64,000 nucleotides of DNA, taken from Candidatus Gastranaerophilales bacterium (GTDB taxonomy: Bacteria > Cyanobacteriota > Vampirovibrionia > Gastranaerophilales > Gastranaerophilaceae). The notes under the pieces were generated by a model. The model was not told the DNA's origin. It did no database searches and saw only the letters and a program-made list of their open reading frames with translations. Shown one piece after another: positions 9,341 through 18,302 of the stretch. The stretch lies in the NCBI GenBank assembly GCA_028693235.1, contig JAQUVW010000001.1:186001-250000 (forward strand), given 5' to 3'. Both the position numbers and the translations under genes were made by a program. Each line of letters opens with the position of its first letter. Positions within the stretch are counted from its first letter, which is position 1.

Positions 9341-10087
9341 TTATTTTGATTTATCGTAATCGGAAACATAATTAATTATTTCTTCAAATAATTCAATATC
9401 ATTTTTACCACTAACAAGCAAACATAAATCTTGTACATCCATTAAAAAATATTGGCCTATTTTGGGATTATAATAAGCAACTTGTTTTATTGTATATTGT
9501 TTTGACTTGTAATTTAATGCACAATATATTAATAGTTGCCTTAAATCAATAGCTCTTAAATTTTTATTCGGACATTTTTGTGTTGAAGAAATTGTTGATT
9601 TAATTTCGTATAAAACATTTTTAATTAAAATATCACCATAACAATCATCCAATATACCACAACCTTTAAATTTTGGATTAAATATCTTTGTGTCGTTTCT
9701 ATGCTTTATTATTAGCATTTTTTCAATATTTTCGCTTAGTGAAAATATTTCTTCAAGTTCAATATTAGATGGAGTTTCGATACTTGTTCTATCTCTTTTA
9801 ACAAATAATTTGAGTTGATTTTGTGTTAAATCTATTGCTTTAGTGTACGTTGATATATTTTTCTTTAAATCCTTTATAGATATTTTGTTTTTTTGAGCAC
9901 ATTTTGAAATATTAAAAGCACAATGATTTATCAGTGATCTTCTTTCTGGTGCATATTCGCTGATGACAATGGGCGTAAATGTCTTGCTATAAATGCAATT
10001 TATGTTTTTAACTGCATTATTTGATAAAGGTAAAATTGCTTTCCATAAAGAAGTATGATATTTTGCAAATTGTTTTTCATTTATCAT
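9341..10087 (-). CDS. Putative PD-(D/E)XK nuclease paired with a reverse transcriptase
   Basis: A 248-residue protein from the ATG at 10087, which overlaps the reverse transcriptase stop as ATGA, so the two are translationally coupled. Residues about 143-166 read GCGILDDCYGDILIKNVLYE followed by IKST: an Asp (152) then Glu161-x-Lys163 on adjacent strands, the core of PD-(D/E)XK nucleases. The region after it (alpha-helix with Gln/Leu) fits the same fold. The N-terminal 130 residues are helical and unrecognised. Position and coupling suggest an effector of a reverse-transcriptase defence system. Nuclease activity is inferred from the motif only. Confidence 0.65.
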   Translation of the reverse strand: MINEKQFAKYHTSLWKAILPLSNNAVKNINCIYSKTFTPIVISEYAPERRSLINHCAFNISKCAQKNKISIKDLKKNISTYTKAIDLTQNQLKLFVKRDRTSIETPSNIELEEIFSLSENIEKMLIIKHRNDTKIFNPKFKGCGILDDCYGDILIKNVLYEIKSTISSTQKCPNKNLRAIDLRQLLIYCALNYKSKQYTIKQVAYYNPKIGQYFLMDVQDLCLLVSGKNDIELFEEIINYVSDYDKSK

Positions 10088-11697
10088 AAATTTATTTCCC
10101 AATTTTTGTTATCACTTTTTTTCTTAGCTCCCCATTTTTTCCACAATGTCTCTATGGAATTAAAATTATTTTTATTATGTTCTCGCCAGTGTTTTCCCTC
10201 ATCACCTATAAAAAAACTTGCAATTATAAAAGTCCTTTTTTCCCATACCGTTAAGTATGCATAGTTATTCTTTATATTAATGAGCCAATGCCGAGCTTCC
10301 CATTTAGCCATAATTAATATAATTTCTTTTTTTACAATCATTGATTCCACTTTTTTATATAACTCCGTTAGAAATTGTTGATTTGCAGAAGTTTTATTTT
10401 GAGCGATTATTTTAAGTGAAAAACACATATTTAATGGGATTTTAAATATGTAACTATGTTTTATATTATTTTTTAACGCATTAATAACTTTTTCTTTTGT
10501 ATCATCAGTTAATTCATTATATAAATCAGACATTAATATTAATACATGAGGCATTACCGGATATAAAACTTTGAAATTTATAGGATTTATTAATGTAAGA
10601 ATTGCATCATTTTTTATTGAAGGACTAAGTACTTTTATGGATCTTAATGTTTTTTTCATAAGTGCCGAATGTATGCGAGTTTTACTTAACTCATTTAACA
10701 AAATACCCATAATATCAATTTTAGATATTTCTTTTTTTAATTTTTCATAATCCTCTTCTGCCGTTTGAGAATATGGATCATATCTGAGATTTGCTGTTAA
10801 TAATACTTTTTTCTGATCTTTAATCCGTTTTGATTCTTCTTCGTCATCTGTTATATAAAAATGTTGATAAGAAGAAATAAAGTCAGCAGCAGAAATAATT
10901 TTTGTTTTTGATTTTTGCAAAGGTAACCCTTCATTTGTTATTAAACAATCTGACAACAATATTAATTTTTCATATATTTCCTCTTCAGAATTACCAAATA
11001 AATAATAATCATCTACAAAACGACAAAAATCAATGTCGTTATCATTTAAAATTTGATCTGTATTATTTAAACAAATTTCTGCAAGTATTCTTGAAGCTTG
11101 TCCACCTATTGGCAATCCGTACGATTTACTATTTGAGAACACGCTTAATAGTTTTATTATATTATTTTTTATATCCTTATGTTCTGTTGCGTAGTCTAGC
11201 GCATTTTCCAATTTGTGATGATATACTCTAGAATAAAAATCAGCAATATCTGTGCTCAAAACGAATTTATATTTTTTAGCTTTTTTAATAGCTTCTTTTA
11301 AAAATGAATTATATCCATATTTTTCATCAAAAATTTTATTAGTATTTTTATTGTATTTGATTCTATACGAAAAAACCTTATTTAATTTTTTATCTAATCT
11401 GGCTTTTTCAATATCTTTACTCAATGATAATACTAATCCCAATAAATAAGCATTCCATATTGGATCGATCTGCGTTGCAATTCTAAAACCGGTATAGCTT
11501 GATGGTGCTAATGTATTTTCGTTAATAGGTGGAATTTCAGCTAGTTTAGAATCGAAATTAGTATGTATTTCTTCCAATAATTTCAATGATTCCTCTTTTA
11601 AATCGAAAAAAATATTTTTTTCGATTGTGTATGGAAAAATGTCCGTATCTCCATATCTTGCGATATTGTCTAAAGCTTGTTTAAAATATTTTTGCAT
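10084..11697 (-). CDS. Defence-type reverse transcriptase (UG/Abi-like)
   Basis: 537 residues. Reverse-transcriptase motifs in order: motif A STDIADFY with Asp150, motif B GLPIGGQAS (194-202), motif C FVDD (227-230) and motif D-like LQKSKTK. There is no maturase, HNH or integrase domain, so it is not a group II intron enzyme. The last 270 residues are alpha-helical, as in the UG/Abi reverse transcriptases, many of which act against phage. GGAGAG precedes the ATG. It is the first gene of a two-gene operon with a PD-(D/E)XK-like nuclease, at the left edge of a mobile element. It may match a described DRT class (DRT8 is one I recall as having a nuclease partner), but I cannot confirm this. Confidence 0.82.
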   Translation of the reverse strand: MQKYFKQALDNIARYGDTDIFPYTIEKNIFFDLKEESLKLLEEIHTNFDSKLAEIPPINENTLAPSSYTGFRIATQIDPIWNAYLLGLVLSLSKDIEKARLDKKLNKVFSYRIKYNKNTNKIFDEKYGYNSFLKEAIKKAKKYKFVLSTDIADFYSRVYHHKLENALDYATEHKDIKNNIIKLLSVFSNSKSYGLPIGGQASRILAEICLNNTDQILNDNDIDFCRFVDDYYLFGNSEEEIYEKLILLSDCLITNEGLPLQKSKTKIISAADFISSYQHFYITDDEEESKRIKDQKKVLLTANLRYDPYSQTAEEDYEKLKKEISKIDIMGILLNELSKTRIHSALMKKTLRSIKVLSPSIKNDAILTLINPINFKVLYPVMPHVLILMSDLYNELTDDTKEKVINALKNNIKHSYIFKIPLNMCFSLKIIAQNKTSANQQFLTELYKKVESMIVKKEIILIMAKWEARHWLINIKNNYAYLTVWEKRTFIIASFFIGDEGKHWREHNKNNFNSIETLWKKWGAKKKSDNKNWEINL

Positions 11698-11805
11698 TTA
11701 AACTCTCCAACATAATTTAACAATTTTAATTATAATCTAAAAAAATACTTATATCCCATCCCCTTCGCTATACGATTAAATCGTTACAGTTGAAAGGGAA
11801 AAACT

Positions 11806-11895
11806 ATGAATGAATTTATTGAAGCGACTTGTGAAGATTTGAAAGATTCGATTGATGACATTTTAAAGGAATTCACAAAATTAAAGTCAAGCTGA
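11806..11895 (+). CDS. Small acidic protein, 29 residues (possibly frameshifted)
   Basis: ATG at 11806 follows AAAGGGA at a good distance. The peptide MNEFIEATCEDLKDSIDDIL and the rest is acidic and helical. After the stop, a +1 frame continues as VKLNLYTEDDIKD to 11927, which is of similar composition, so the gene may originally have been about 40 residues long. Not recognised. It is divergent from the reverse transcriptase and faces the XRE regulator, so it may belong to either module. Confidence 0.45.
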   Translation: MNEFIEATCEDLKDSIDDILKEFTKLKSS

Positions 11896-11923
11896 ATCTT
11901 TATACGGAAGATGACATCAAAGA

Positions 11924-12133
11924 TTAATTAAAAAGTTCTTTTATATCTATTTCAAGAGCTTTGGCAATATCAAACAATGTACCGGCAGGGGTGTTTACCT
12001 CTGCTCTTTCAATCATGCCAACATAATTTCTGCATTTCCCTATTTTTTCAGCAAACTTTTCTTGCGAAAGCCCTTTTGACTTTCTCAAAAATTTAATATT
12101 CAAACCTAACTTTTTTAAATCTCGTTTGCTCAT
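11924..12133 (-). CDS. XRE-family helix-turn-helix regulator
   Basis: 69 residues, essentially one lambda-repressor-like domain: LRKSKGLSQEKFAEKIG followed by a recognition helix (NYVGMIERAE) and a final helix (LFDIAKALEIDIKELF). Such single-domain proteins regulate mobile-element genes by binding operators as dimers. It is divergent from the 12236-12906 gene pair and may control it; no clear palindrome was found between them. Confidence 0.85.
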   Translation of the reverse strand: MSKRDLKKLGLNIKFLRKSKGLSQEKFAEKIGKCRNYVGMIERAEVNTPAGTLFDIAKALEIDIKELFN

Positions 12134-12235
12134 TGTACATATTTTCTTTTTTAAGTTATAATTTTTCTACCAAGTGAGATTAGTCAAAATATCTTAAAAG
12201 TATTTTTGTATCGAATTAAATAGGAGATATAAAAT

Positions 12236-12571
12236 ATGACAAGTAAGATTGTGCAAAAGTTCCTAAAATGTTTGATAGTATTACTTTTAATGCAAGGGCA
12301 AACGACCTTTGCATATAATTGCGAAACTTGTTTAGATACAGGAAGAAAGGCTGTGGCGCCATCTGTTATACTTCCAGCTCCATATTATCCTGTGCCATAT
12401 CCTCAATCTAATTACACCCCAACTGCAAATTACTCAACATATCAACCGCCAAATGCATCAAGTGCAAGCCAAATGCAACTTTATAACTTAAACAACAATT
12501 TGAACAATGTAAATCATAATTTAGAAGTCATTAAAAATATGAATATGAAGCAAAATTACAGGAGATATTAA
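12236..12571 (+). CDS. Secreted Pro/Tyr/Asn-rich small protein
   Basis: 111 residues. A hydrophobic segment at residues 10-26 looks like a signal peptide ending near TTFA. After it come Cys-Glu-Thr-Cys, then a low-complexity region rich in Pro, Tyr, Ser and Asn (YYPVPYPQSNY), then a short Asn-rich helix. AGGAGAT precedes the ATG. It is followed after 2 bases by a two-membrane-segment protein, so they form an operon. Not recognised. The two cysteines could bind a metal or form a disulfide. Cargo of element 1. Confidence 0.6.
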   Translation: MTSKIVQKFLKCLIVLLLMQGQTTFAYNCETCLDTGRKAVAPSVILPAPYYPVPYPQSNYTPTANYSTYQPPNASSASQMQLYNLNNNLNNVNHNLEVIKNMNMKQNYRRY

Positions 12572-12573
12572 GA

Positions 12574-12906
12574 ATGACAAAAGGCTTCACACCCTATTAT
12601 TTTGGAGATAAAAATCCTGACAATTTAATTTTAATACAAAAGTTGCCACAACTTTTAGAAGAACAATCACGACAAGAAAAAATTGAAAGTTTTATAACGG
12701 TAATATGCTTTATATTGTTAATCGTGCTATGTATTTTTGTTTATAATCATAGAGATAAAATACAACATTTTTTTGAAAAATTATTTTTAAAATTAAAAAT
12801 GTATTATTGTTCTTTAAGTAGGGTTGAAAAATTATTAACAGTTTTAATAGGTATGATTTTCGTTTTAATTTTGATAATTTGCGCATACTTTTTTAGAATT
12901 TATTAA
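12574..12906 (+). CDS. Small membrane protein with two predicted TM helices
   Basis: 110 residues. Hydrophobic helices at about 41-56 (FITVICFILLIVLCIFV) and 88-108 (LLTVLIGMIFVLILIICAYF) flank a basic, aromatic segment. The N-terminus is soluble. The ATG is 2 bases after the stop of the secreted protein, with AGGAGAT just upstream inside that gene. Not recognised. A two-helix membrane protein next to a secreted peptide on a mobile element could be an effector or exclusion pair; this is speculation. Confidence 0.6.
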   Translation: MTKGFTPYYFGDKNPDNLILIQKLPQLLEEQSRQEKIESFITVICFILLIVLCIFVYNHRDKIQHFFEKLFLKLKMYYCSLSRVEKLLTVLIGMIFVLILIICAYFFRIY

Positions 12907-12951
12907 ATTTACACTCTCGGATAAAATTATTTAATTTTAAAATGCAATAGT

Positions 12952-14112
12952 TTATATGGCCTTTAAATTACTCTCGCAACCTGTTTTATAAGAATTTTCA
13001 AGCACATCCATAGCTTGTTTTACATGGGCTCCGCTTTGATGAGAGTATCTTATAACCATTTGAATTGTTTTATGTCCTGAAATTCTCTGTATAGTTCTTA
13101 AATCAACTCCCGCTTCTGCAAGCCTTGTTATTGCGGTATGCCTTAAAGTATGTCTTACAACAACTTTTGAGTCAAGCCCTGCTTCTTCAACAACTGCTCT
13201 AAAGGCTTTATCAATCCATTTTAAATGCCCTGATTTTGCATTTTTTGATGGGAATAAATACGGCTGCGAACTGTCAACCATAGGAATATAATCTCTTAAA
13301 AAATTTGCAACCTCTTTTGTCATCATTTGCGTTCTTGCTCCTGCTTTTGCGTGTGGAATGTATATCACTCTTTCTGCAATATTAATGTTTTTAAGCTCGC
13401 TTGATAAAATTTCGCTTCTTCGCATTGATGTTCCAAGTGCAATTAAAATAAATGGGTAAATATATTGATTGGAATATCTGGAAGCTATATCCAAAATTCT
13501 ATTGCATTCTTCCGGCGAGAGGGCAAAATTTCTTGCGTTATCTTCTCTGAATTTTTTAATTTTACAATTTTTATGAGGAATCAAGCCCCAGTCCTCAAGC
13601 GAATTTAACATATGTGAAAGCGTTTGAATTTCTCTGTTTATTGTTGATTTTGAAATATCTGTTTTTGACCTTTCGCTTTTGTATTTTTCAATGTCAAAAG
13701 TTGAGATTTTGCTCACAATATAATTTTTGAAAAACGGCACAAGGTACATTCTTAATTGTTGTTCTTTCTTTGTAATTGATTTACCGCCTGTTTCTTTTAA
13801 GCCTTTAATGTATTTTTCGCTTGCCTCTTTAAACTTTAACGGCACTTTTCTTGCGTGCGGAAGATTTAACCTGTCGCATTTTGCATCATTTTTAAGTTGA
13901 GAAATTATTTCTTCAACCTTGCTTTTTGTTGTTCCGTCTGATTAAAAGCCCGCGACTCTGTGAATTCTTTTTCCGTTTACACAAATATTAACTGAAAATT
14001 TGCCGTCATTATTTTTTGTTTTTTCATAAACAATTCCGTTTTCAACAATCATTTTGCCGTATTCAAGTTTTGAACAATTTGCTTTTGTAAGTTTTTCATA
14101 TTTTATGCTCAT
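12952..14112 (-). pseudogene. Tyrosine integrase interrupted by a TAA at codon 57
   Basis: The full frame runs from ATG 14112 (with AGGAAGAAGG upstream) to 12952, 386 codons, with one in-frame TAA at 13944-13942. Sequence on both sides matches an integrase: an N-terminal arm-binding domain (...RIHRVAGF, stop, SDGTTKSKVEEII), a core-binding domain, and a catalytic domain with Arg in TSMRRSEIL, HTLRHTAITR, GHKTIQ and the Tyr in IRYSHQ. A GTG at 13845 could yield a 297-residue protein without the arm-binding domain. One base change (AAA to TAA) would explain the stop. The gene is next to the primase and would excise and integrate element 1 at tRNA-Phe. Confidence 0.85.
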
Positions 14113-14155
14113 TTTTGCCTTCTTCCTTTTTACCCTTAAACTCGCCTATAATAAA

Positions 14156-14175
14156 GTACAAGGGGGATTTTGTAC
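14156..14175. promoter_or_regulatory. Inverted repeat upstream of the integrase
   Basis: GTACAA and TTGTAC are separated by eight bases, 44 bases before the integrase ATG. A candidate operator; the binding protein is unknown. Confidence 0.4.
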
Positions 14176-14224
14176 ACTATTTTTTTAAAAGGGGCAGAGT
14201 AAACCACCCCATTTAATATGATTT

Positions 14225-16735
14225 TTAATAATTAGGTTCTACAATGTTTTTTATGCCGATTTTAAGCCCGATTTTTCTTTGACCGTTTTTTAGTTTTCCA
14301 TATTTTAAATTAGGGAAAAACTTTTTGAATCTTTCTGTAATTGCAGTTTTATCCGTTATCGGTTTATCGAATTTATTTTGGCTAATAACCCTTGCACAAG
14401 TGTCGTCAACACCAAGTTCCATAATGTCTTGATTTTTAGAAAAAGCACAATAATCAAGCATAAGTTCTGTTTCGGTTATACCTTCTTCAAGTTCGCATTC
14501 TTCAATTTCACTATCTTCAATATATCTTTGAATGTGCGAGCTTGCGTATTGCATAGCAGATAAACCGTCTTCAACAGGCGAATAATTAATGCCTTCTTTT
14601 AGTAAATTATTGAATTCTTTTATTAAGCGATTTAAAAATGAAGGCAAAATTTCCTTGCATATAAATTCTTCATCTTCTTTTAATCTCGGATCTGCTTTTT
14701 CTTGACCTGGTTTTGGATTTGATGAAAATATCGTTTCGAACTTAATGAGTGCAAATCTGCTTAAAACAGCTTCAATATTAGATGAGAGGTAGGGTATTGT
14801 ATTTAAGTTGAAAATGCCTATTGCCTTAGGCTTTATATAAAAAGGTTTTTGATATTTTTCTTCAACTTTCATTGAATCGCCTGTTGCAAAATTAATTAAA
14901 TTTTTACATTCATCTAATGCAATAACAGAACTTTCCGAAGCCCAATTAACTTTACTTACAGCAAGCCCAGCAAGTGTAAACTCTCTGCTTTTATCTGCAC
15001 TTTTAAATGCTTGCAAAGGGATTGATGTTATTCCGTTACCTGCATATAATTGCCTAATCCATTCATTGACGGTGTCTTTTCCGTTACTACCATCACCCAA
15101 GAGTAAAAGAATTCTTACCATCCTTGAAAATCTTTTGCGGACTTCACTTAAATCAAATGATGAAGCGAGAACCCTGAACAAAATCGCTTGTTTTTCTTTG
15201 CTCAACATTTTGTTCATAACTTCATCAAAATATTTACTTGAAACCTGCGGATTGTATTCAAAATTAGAGTAATATGTAAAATACAATTCAGGACTATGGG
15301 GCATTAATTCAAATACAGCCTCTTTATTTTCATTATAGGAAATTTTCAAATACCCGTTTTTAGTATTTATGCCAGGCGGATTTATAAGCTCTTCGCTTAT
15401 TCGAGTTTTTCTTAAAATATAGGAATGTGCTTCATTTACATAATTTGGTTTTGCAAATTTAAATTCACCCTTATTATCTTGCCATTTATCAAAAAAATGC
15501 GTTAATTGCGTTATTACATAATTTTCTTCAAGTTCTTTATAATAATTTCCATTATATTTGTACAATGTATTTCCGACCGTTATATAACCAAGACCGCTAT
15601 TTAAAAATTCTTTTAAGGCAATATGTCCTGCAATTTTTTCAGATTTTTTTATCTTGATTTTATAACCTCTTTTGCTTGCTTCCCAAAGTAAAGTTTTAAA
15701 AGTGATGAGTCGTATTGTAGAATTTTGTTTTCTTGCGTTTTTTATTAATGCCCTTAAATGTTTACCTTTATTTTTTATATCGGGCGACCATTTATCAATG
15801 ATATTGTAAACTTCTTCATCATCTTTAATTACAGAAGCAATAGCCCAAACGATATTTCGCCAATATTCATAGCCCGGGTCTTGTTCGATATAGGATAACA
15901 TTTCTTCTATTTTTTCTTTCGTATAAATGTTTTTGTCAAAATCATTTTCTTTGTCGCTATCATTTTTGCTATCTTTGTTAATATAACTTTGTCTTCCGCT
16001 TTCTATAAGTTCTGAGATAATTTCTTTAGGAATAAATTTTTCAAAAACTTCCGGGTTTGAACCCTTTGAGTCATAAAAAAGACGACTGCAATCAGAACAA
16101 GCAGAATCAGCTTGAGGAAATATTTTCAATAATCCTCTTATTGCGTTTTCGTAGGCTTCTTGATTTTTTATTGGCAGTTCAATTTCAAAAATAACTCTAA
16201 AACGGTTATTTTCTTCTGTGTGGCTGGGCGTTTTATAAATTATTGTTGCATATTTTTTAATAAAATTATTTTCGTATGCCTCTTTTAATGAATAGCCATT
16301 GTCAAAATCCAGAACGAGTACCTCAGACGAAATAAAAATTTTCTTATTTCTTGTTTTGTTTTGTTGGCATTTTGCCCAAAAAGCAAAACCTTCATTAATT
16401 GCATTTGCCAACTTTTGAGCGGTGCCATTTTGATTAACAAAACATTTGTTATTGTTTCCGGTAATGGGTGTCTTGTTAATCATTTTTTTGTTAATTGAAT
16501 ATTCAATTTTTTTCATTTTTTGTATTACATTCTGACTCGTTGAAGTCTGCTTGCCATATTCCAAGAGCCAAGAGTCTAAATCCTCCTTAAAATAGAATAT
16601 GCGCCCTCTTTTGATATAAGGCGGACCTTTTCCAAAATATCGCCATTGAGCAAGAGCTTTTTCCTTAACTCCTAAATACAATGCCGTATTTTTTACATCT
16701 AATCTGTTGTCAGGATAAATTTGTAAGTTTTGCAT
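14225..16735 (-). CDS. HTH-primase-SF3 helicase (replication protein of element 1)
   Basis: 836 residues, four parts. Residues 1-65 form an excisionase-like HTH_17 domain (LDVKNTALYLGVKEKALAQW, then PPYIKRGR). Residues about 90-240 are a primase-like segment (VLVLDFDNGYSL, NNRFRVIFEI). A PriCT-type domain is centred near residue 281 (YEYWRNIVWAIA). The C-terminal half is a D5/SF3 helicase with Walker A GDGSNGKDT near residue 548. Such proteins start and drive replication of phages, plasmids and satellites. GGAGG precedes the ATG. In element 2 the HTH is a separate gene and the helicase half is deleted. Confidence 0.88.
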   Translation of the reverse strand: MQNLQIYPDNRLDVKNTALYLGVKEKALAQWRYFGKGPPYIKRGRIFYFKEDLDSWLLEYGKQTSTSQNVIQKMKKIEYSINKKMINKTPITGNNNKCFVNQNGTAQKLANAINEGFAFWAKCQQNKTRNKKIFISSEVLVLDFDNGYSLKEAYENNFIKKYATIIYKTPSHTEENNRFRVIFEIELPIKNQEAYENAIRGLLKIFPQADSACSDCSRLFYDSKGSNPEVFEKFIPKEIISELIESGRQSYINKDSKNDSDKENDFDKNIYTKEKIEEMLSYIEQDPGYEYWRNIVWAIASVIKDDEEVYNIIDKWSPDIKNKGKHLRALIKNARKQNSTIRLITFKTLLWEASKRGYKIKIKKSEKIAGHIALKEFLNSGLGYITVGNTLYKYNGNYYKELEENYVITQLTHFFDKWQDNKGEFKFAKPNYVNEAHSYILRKTRISEELINPPGINTKNGYLKISYNENKEAVFELMPHSPELYFTYYSNFEYNPQVSSKYFDEVMNKMLSKEKQAILFRVLASSFDLSEVRKRFSRMVRILLLLGDGSNGKDTVNEWIRQLYAGNGITSIPLQAFKSADKSREFTLAGLAVSKVNWASESSVIALDECKNLINFATGDSMKVEEKYQKPFYIKPKAIGIFNLNTIPYLSSNIEAVLSRFALIKFETIFSSNPKPGQEKADPRLKEDEEFICKEILPSFLNRLIKEFNNLLKEGINYSPVEDGLSAMQYASSHIQRYIEDSEIEECELEEGITETELMLDYCAFSKNQDIMELGVDDTCARVISQNKFDKPITDKTAITERFKKFFPNLKYGKLKNGQRKIGLKIGIKNIVEPNY

Positions 16736-16812
16736 GTCTTGTTACCTCCAAATATTATTTGACAACAAAACCTAAAATCCACATACCGTAAGTTTTTCGA
16801 CATATTTTCGGC

Positions 16813-16843
16813 AAAAAAGCGACTAATTTTATTAGTCGCTTTA
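16813..16843 (-). terminator. Terminator of the element 1 regulator
   Basis: AAGCGACTAAT and TTAGTCGCTT arms with six T on the minus strand, just after the regulator gene that ends at 16868. Confidence 0.8.
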
Positions 16844-16867
16844 AATTGAATGTGAATTTTCCATATT

Positions 16868-17245
16868 TTATGAAAAAAGGCCTATATCATTATTTATCTT
16901 ATTTCCATAGCCACTTTTATTTACAATTAAATCAAAATCAGCAAATTGCCTAAACTTTTTATTTATCCGTTCTTTAATTTTATCAACACTTTTAGCGGCT
17001 ATGCCTACAACTTCTGCAATATCAGAACTTTTTGTATATTTATTTTTTTTCGAATTTTTAATAACAATTTTTAAATAATTAATTTCGTGTTTTGTAAAAT
17101 TAATTATTGTTTCTTTATATCTACAAGTTTCATTTTCTTCATTAAGATAAAAATCATAAATATCAGGTTCCCACCCCATAAACTCTTCATAATCTTGAGG
17201 GATTGTGCTTATAAAATTTATTTTATTTTTAGAATTATTTTCCAT
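16868..17245 (-). CDS. Winged-helix regulator of element 1
   Basis: 125 residues. The C-terminal 75 residues resemble an OmpR-type winged helix: YLKIVIKNSKKNKYTKSSDI, then SVDKIKERINKKF and a wing ending GYGNKI. The N-terminal part (EEFMGWEPDIYDFYL) is conserved in the element 2 paralogue at 24357-24740 but not otherwise recognised. TATAAT on the minus strand ends six bases before the ATG and there is no ribosome site, so the mRNA is probably leaderless. An inverted GGACATRCAGACA repeat sits in the promoter, which suggests autoregulation. It is probably the master regulator of the element. Confidence 0.6.
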   Translation of the reverse strand: MENNSKNKINFISTIPQDYEEFMGWEPDIYDFYLNEENETCRYKETIINFTKHEINYLKIVIKNSKKNKYTKSSDIAEVVGIAAKSVDKIKERINKKFRQFADFDLIVNKSGYGNKINNDIGLFS

Positions 17246-17552
17246 TCAAACATTATAACATGCGGACATACAGACATATATAAATAAAAAATAAATTTTA
17301 ATTTTAAAAAAAAATATATATTTTTTATTTTATTTTTAAATTTTTTAACTAATGCCTGTCTGCATGTCCATATGTCTCATAAAACTCTTATTTTTATTAA
17401 TATTTTTTGTTTCAATGATTTTAAACTTTGAAAAAATTTACAAAAAATCAAAATTACACATTGCAATTTTGAGGCTAGGGCTAGGTTCAAGACACTCGGA
17501 TTATATTTAAAATTCGATAACTTTTATGGTACAATAAGCAAGAGGTGTTCCA
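17246..17552. other. Control region between the regulator and fic
   Basis: 307 very AT-rich bases. It holds the extended -10 box TGTTATAAT of the minus-strand regulator (TATAAT at 17252-17257), two inverted copies of GGACATRCAGACA, and a possible -10 TACAAT for fic at 17530-17535. No coding sequence seen. With its paired repeats and A/T tract it could also be a replication origin for the primase-helicase. Confidence 0.5.
17264..17369. repeat. Inverted repeat pair GGACATRCAGACA (element 1)
   Basis: GGACATACAGACA at 17264-17276 and its inverted partner TGTCTGCATGTCC at 17357-17369 match 12 of 13 bases, with the R position varying. The first copy overlaps the spacer of the regulator promoter. 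Element 2 has an equivalent pair with another sequence at 24788-24911. Confidence 0.65.
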
Positions 17553-18302
17553 ATGTATCAAAACAGATTTAAAGATAATGACGAATATAAAGCAAAAATA
17601 GATAGTTTCAGACCTTTATCCGAACAAGTTTTATCGCAATTAAAGGCATACTATAAAATTGGTTTAACTTATTCTTCAAATGCCATAGAAGGCAACACTT
17701 TAACCCTTGTTGAAACAAAAATAATTATTGAAGACGGTTTAACAATAGGGGGGAAATCTGTAAAAGAACATTTAGAAGTTATCGGGCACGCTCAAGCGTA
17801 CGACCTTTTATTTAAGTTGAGTACGGAAAATATAATTACAGAAGATGACATTTTGCAATTGCACAAACTTTTTTATAAAAATATTGATGAGCAAAAAGCC
17901 GGAGTGTACAGGGATTGCAATGTAATGATTACCGGTAGCGAATTCGAGCTTCCAAAACACGACAAAGTTAAAAGCTTAATGCAAGAGTTTTGCGAAAATA
18001 TTCCTAAAGCAAAAAAGCAATATCACCCTGTTGAATTTGCAGCAAGAATTCATGAAAAATTTGTTGCAATTCATCCTTTTATGGATGGAAATGGCAGATG
18101 TGCAAGGCTTTTGATGAATTTGGCTTTGCTTCAAGCAGGGTATAATATAGTTGTTATTCCTCCGATTGTGAAAAACGACTATATTGGTAATCTCGAAGAA
18201 GCACATACAACTCAAAACGTTAAACCTTTTATAAATTTCATTTCAGAAATGGTTCTTGAATCTCAAAAAGAATATTTGAGGATTATTGAGAGGTTGAAAT
18301 AA
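17553..18302 (+). CDS. Fic-family AMP transferase, class II
   Basis: 249 residues. The Fic catalytic motif HPFMDGNGRCAR is at residues 174-185, with the base His174. The N-terminal SNAIEG (residues 42-47) is the S/T-x-x-x-E-G inhibitory helix, whose Glu46 would block ATP binding; this position defines class II enzymes. Fic enzymes transfer AMP (or other nucleotides) to Ser, Thr or Tyr of target proteins and some act as toxins. No separate antitoxin is needed in class II. AGAGGTG precedes the ATG. The membrane protein frame starts at its stop codon, so they may be co-transcribed. Cargo of element 1. Confidence 0.9.
   Translation: MYQNRFKDNDEYKAKIDSFRPLSEQVLSQLKAYYKIGLTYSSNAIEGNTLTLVETKIIIEDGLTIGGKSVKEHLEVIGHAQAYDLLFKLSTENIITEDDILQLHKLFYKNIDEQKAGVYRDCNVMITGSEFELPKHDKVKSLMQEFCENIPKAKKQYHPVEFAARIHEKFVAIHPFMDGNGRCARLLMNLALLQAGYNIVVIPPIVKNDYIGNLEEAHTTQNVKPFINFISEMVLESQKEYLRIIERLK

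Noticed and set aside
10902-11449. Plus-strand frames opposite the reverse transcriptase
   Set aside because: They are antisense shadows rich in Leu/Phe that arise from AT-rich coding sequence.
11698-11805. Retron or DRT noncoding RNA upstream of the element 1 reverse transcriptase
   Set aside because: I looked for an msr/msd-like inverted repeat pair and found only a tiny CGATTAAATCG hairpin; not enough to call.
13942-13944. TAA read as a sense codon (alternative genetic code)
   Set aside because: Many intact genes in the window end in TAA, for example gloA and cutA, so a local nonsense mutation is the simpler reading.
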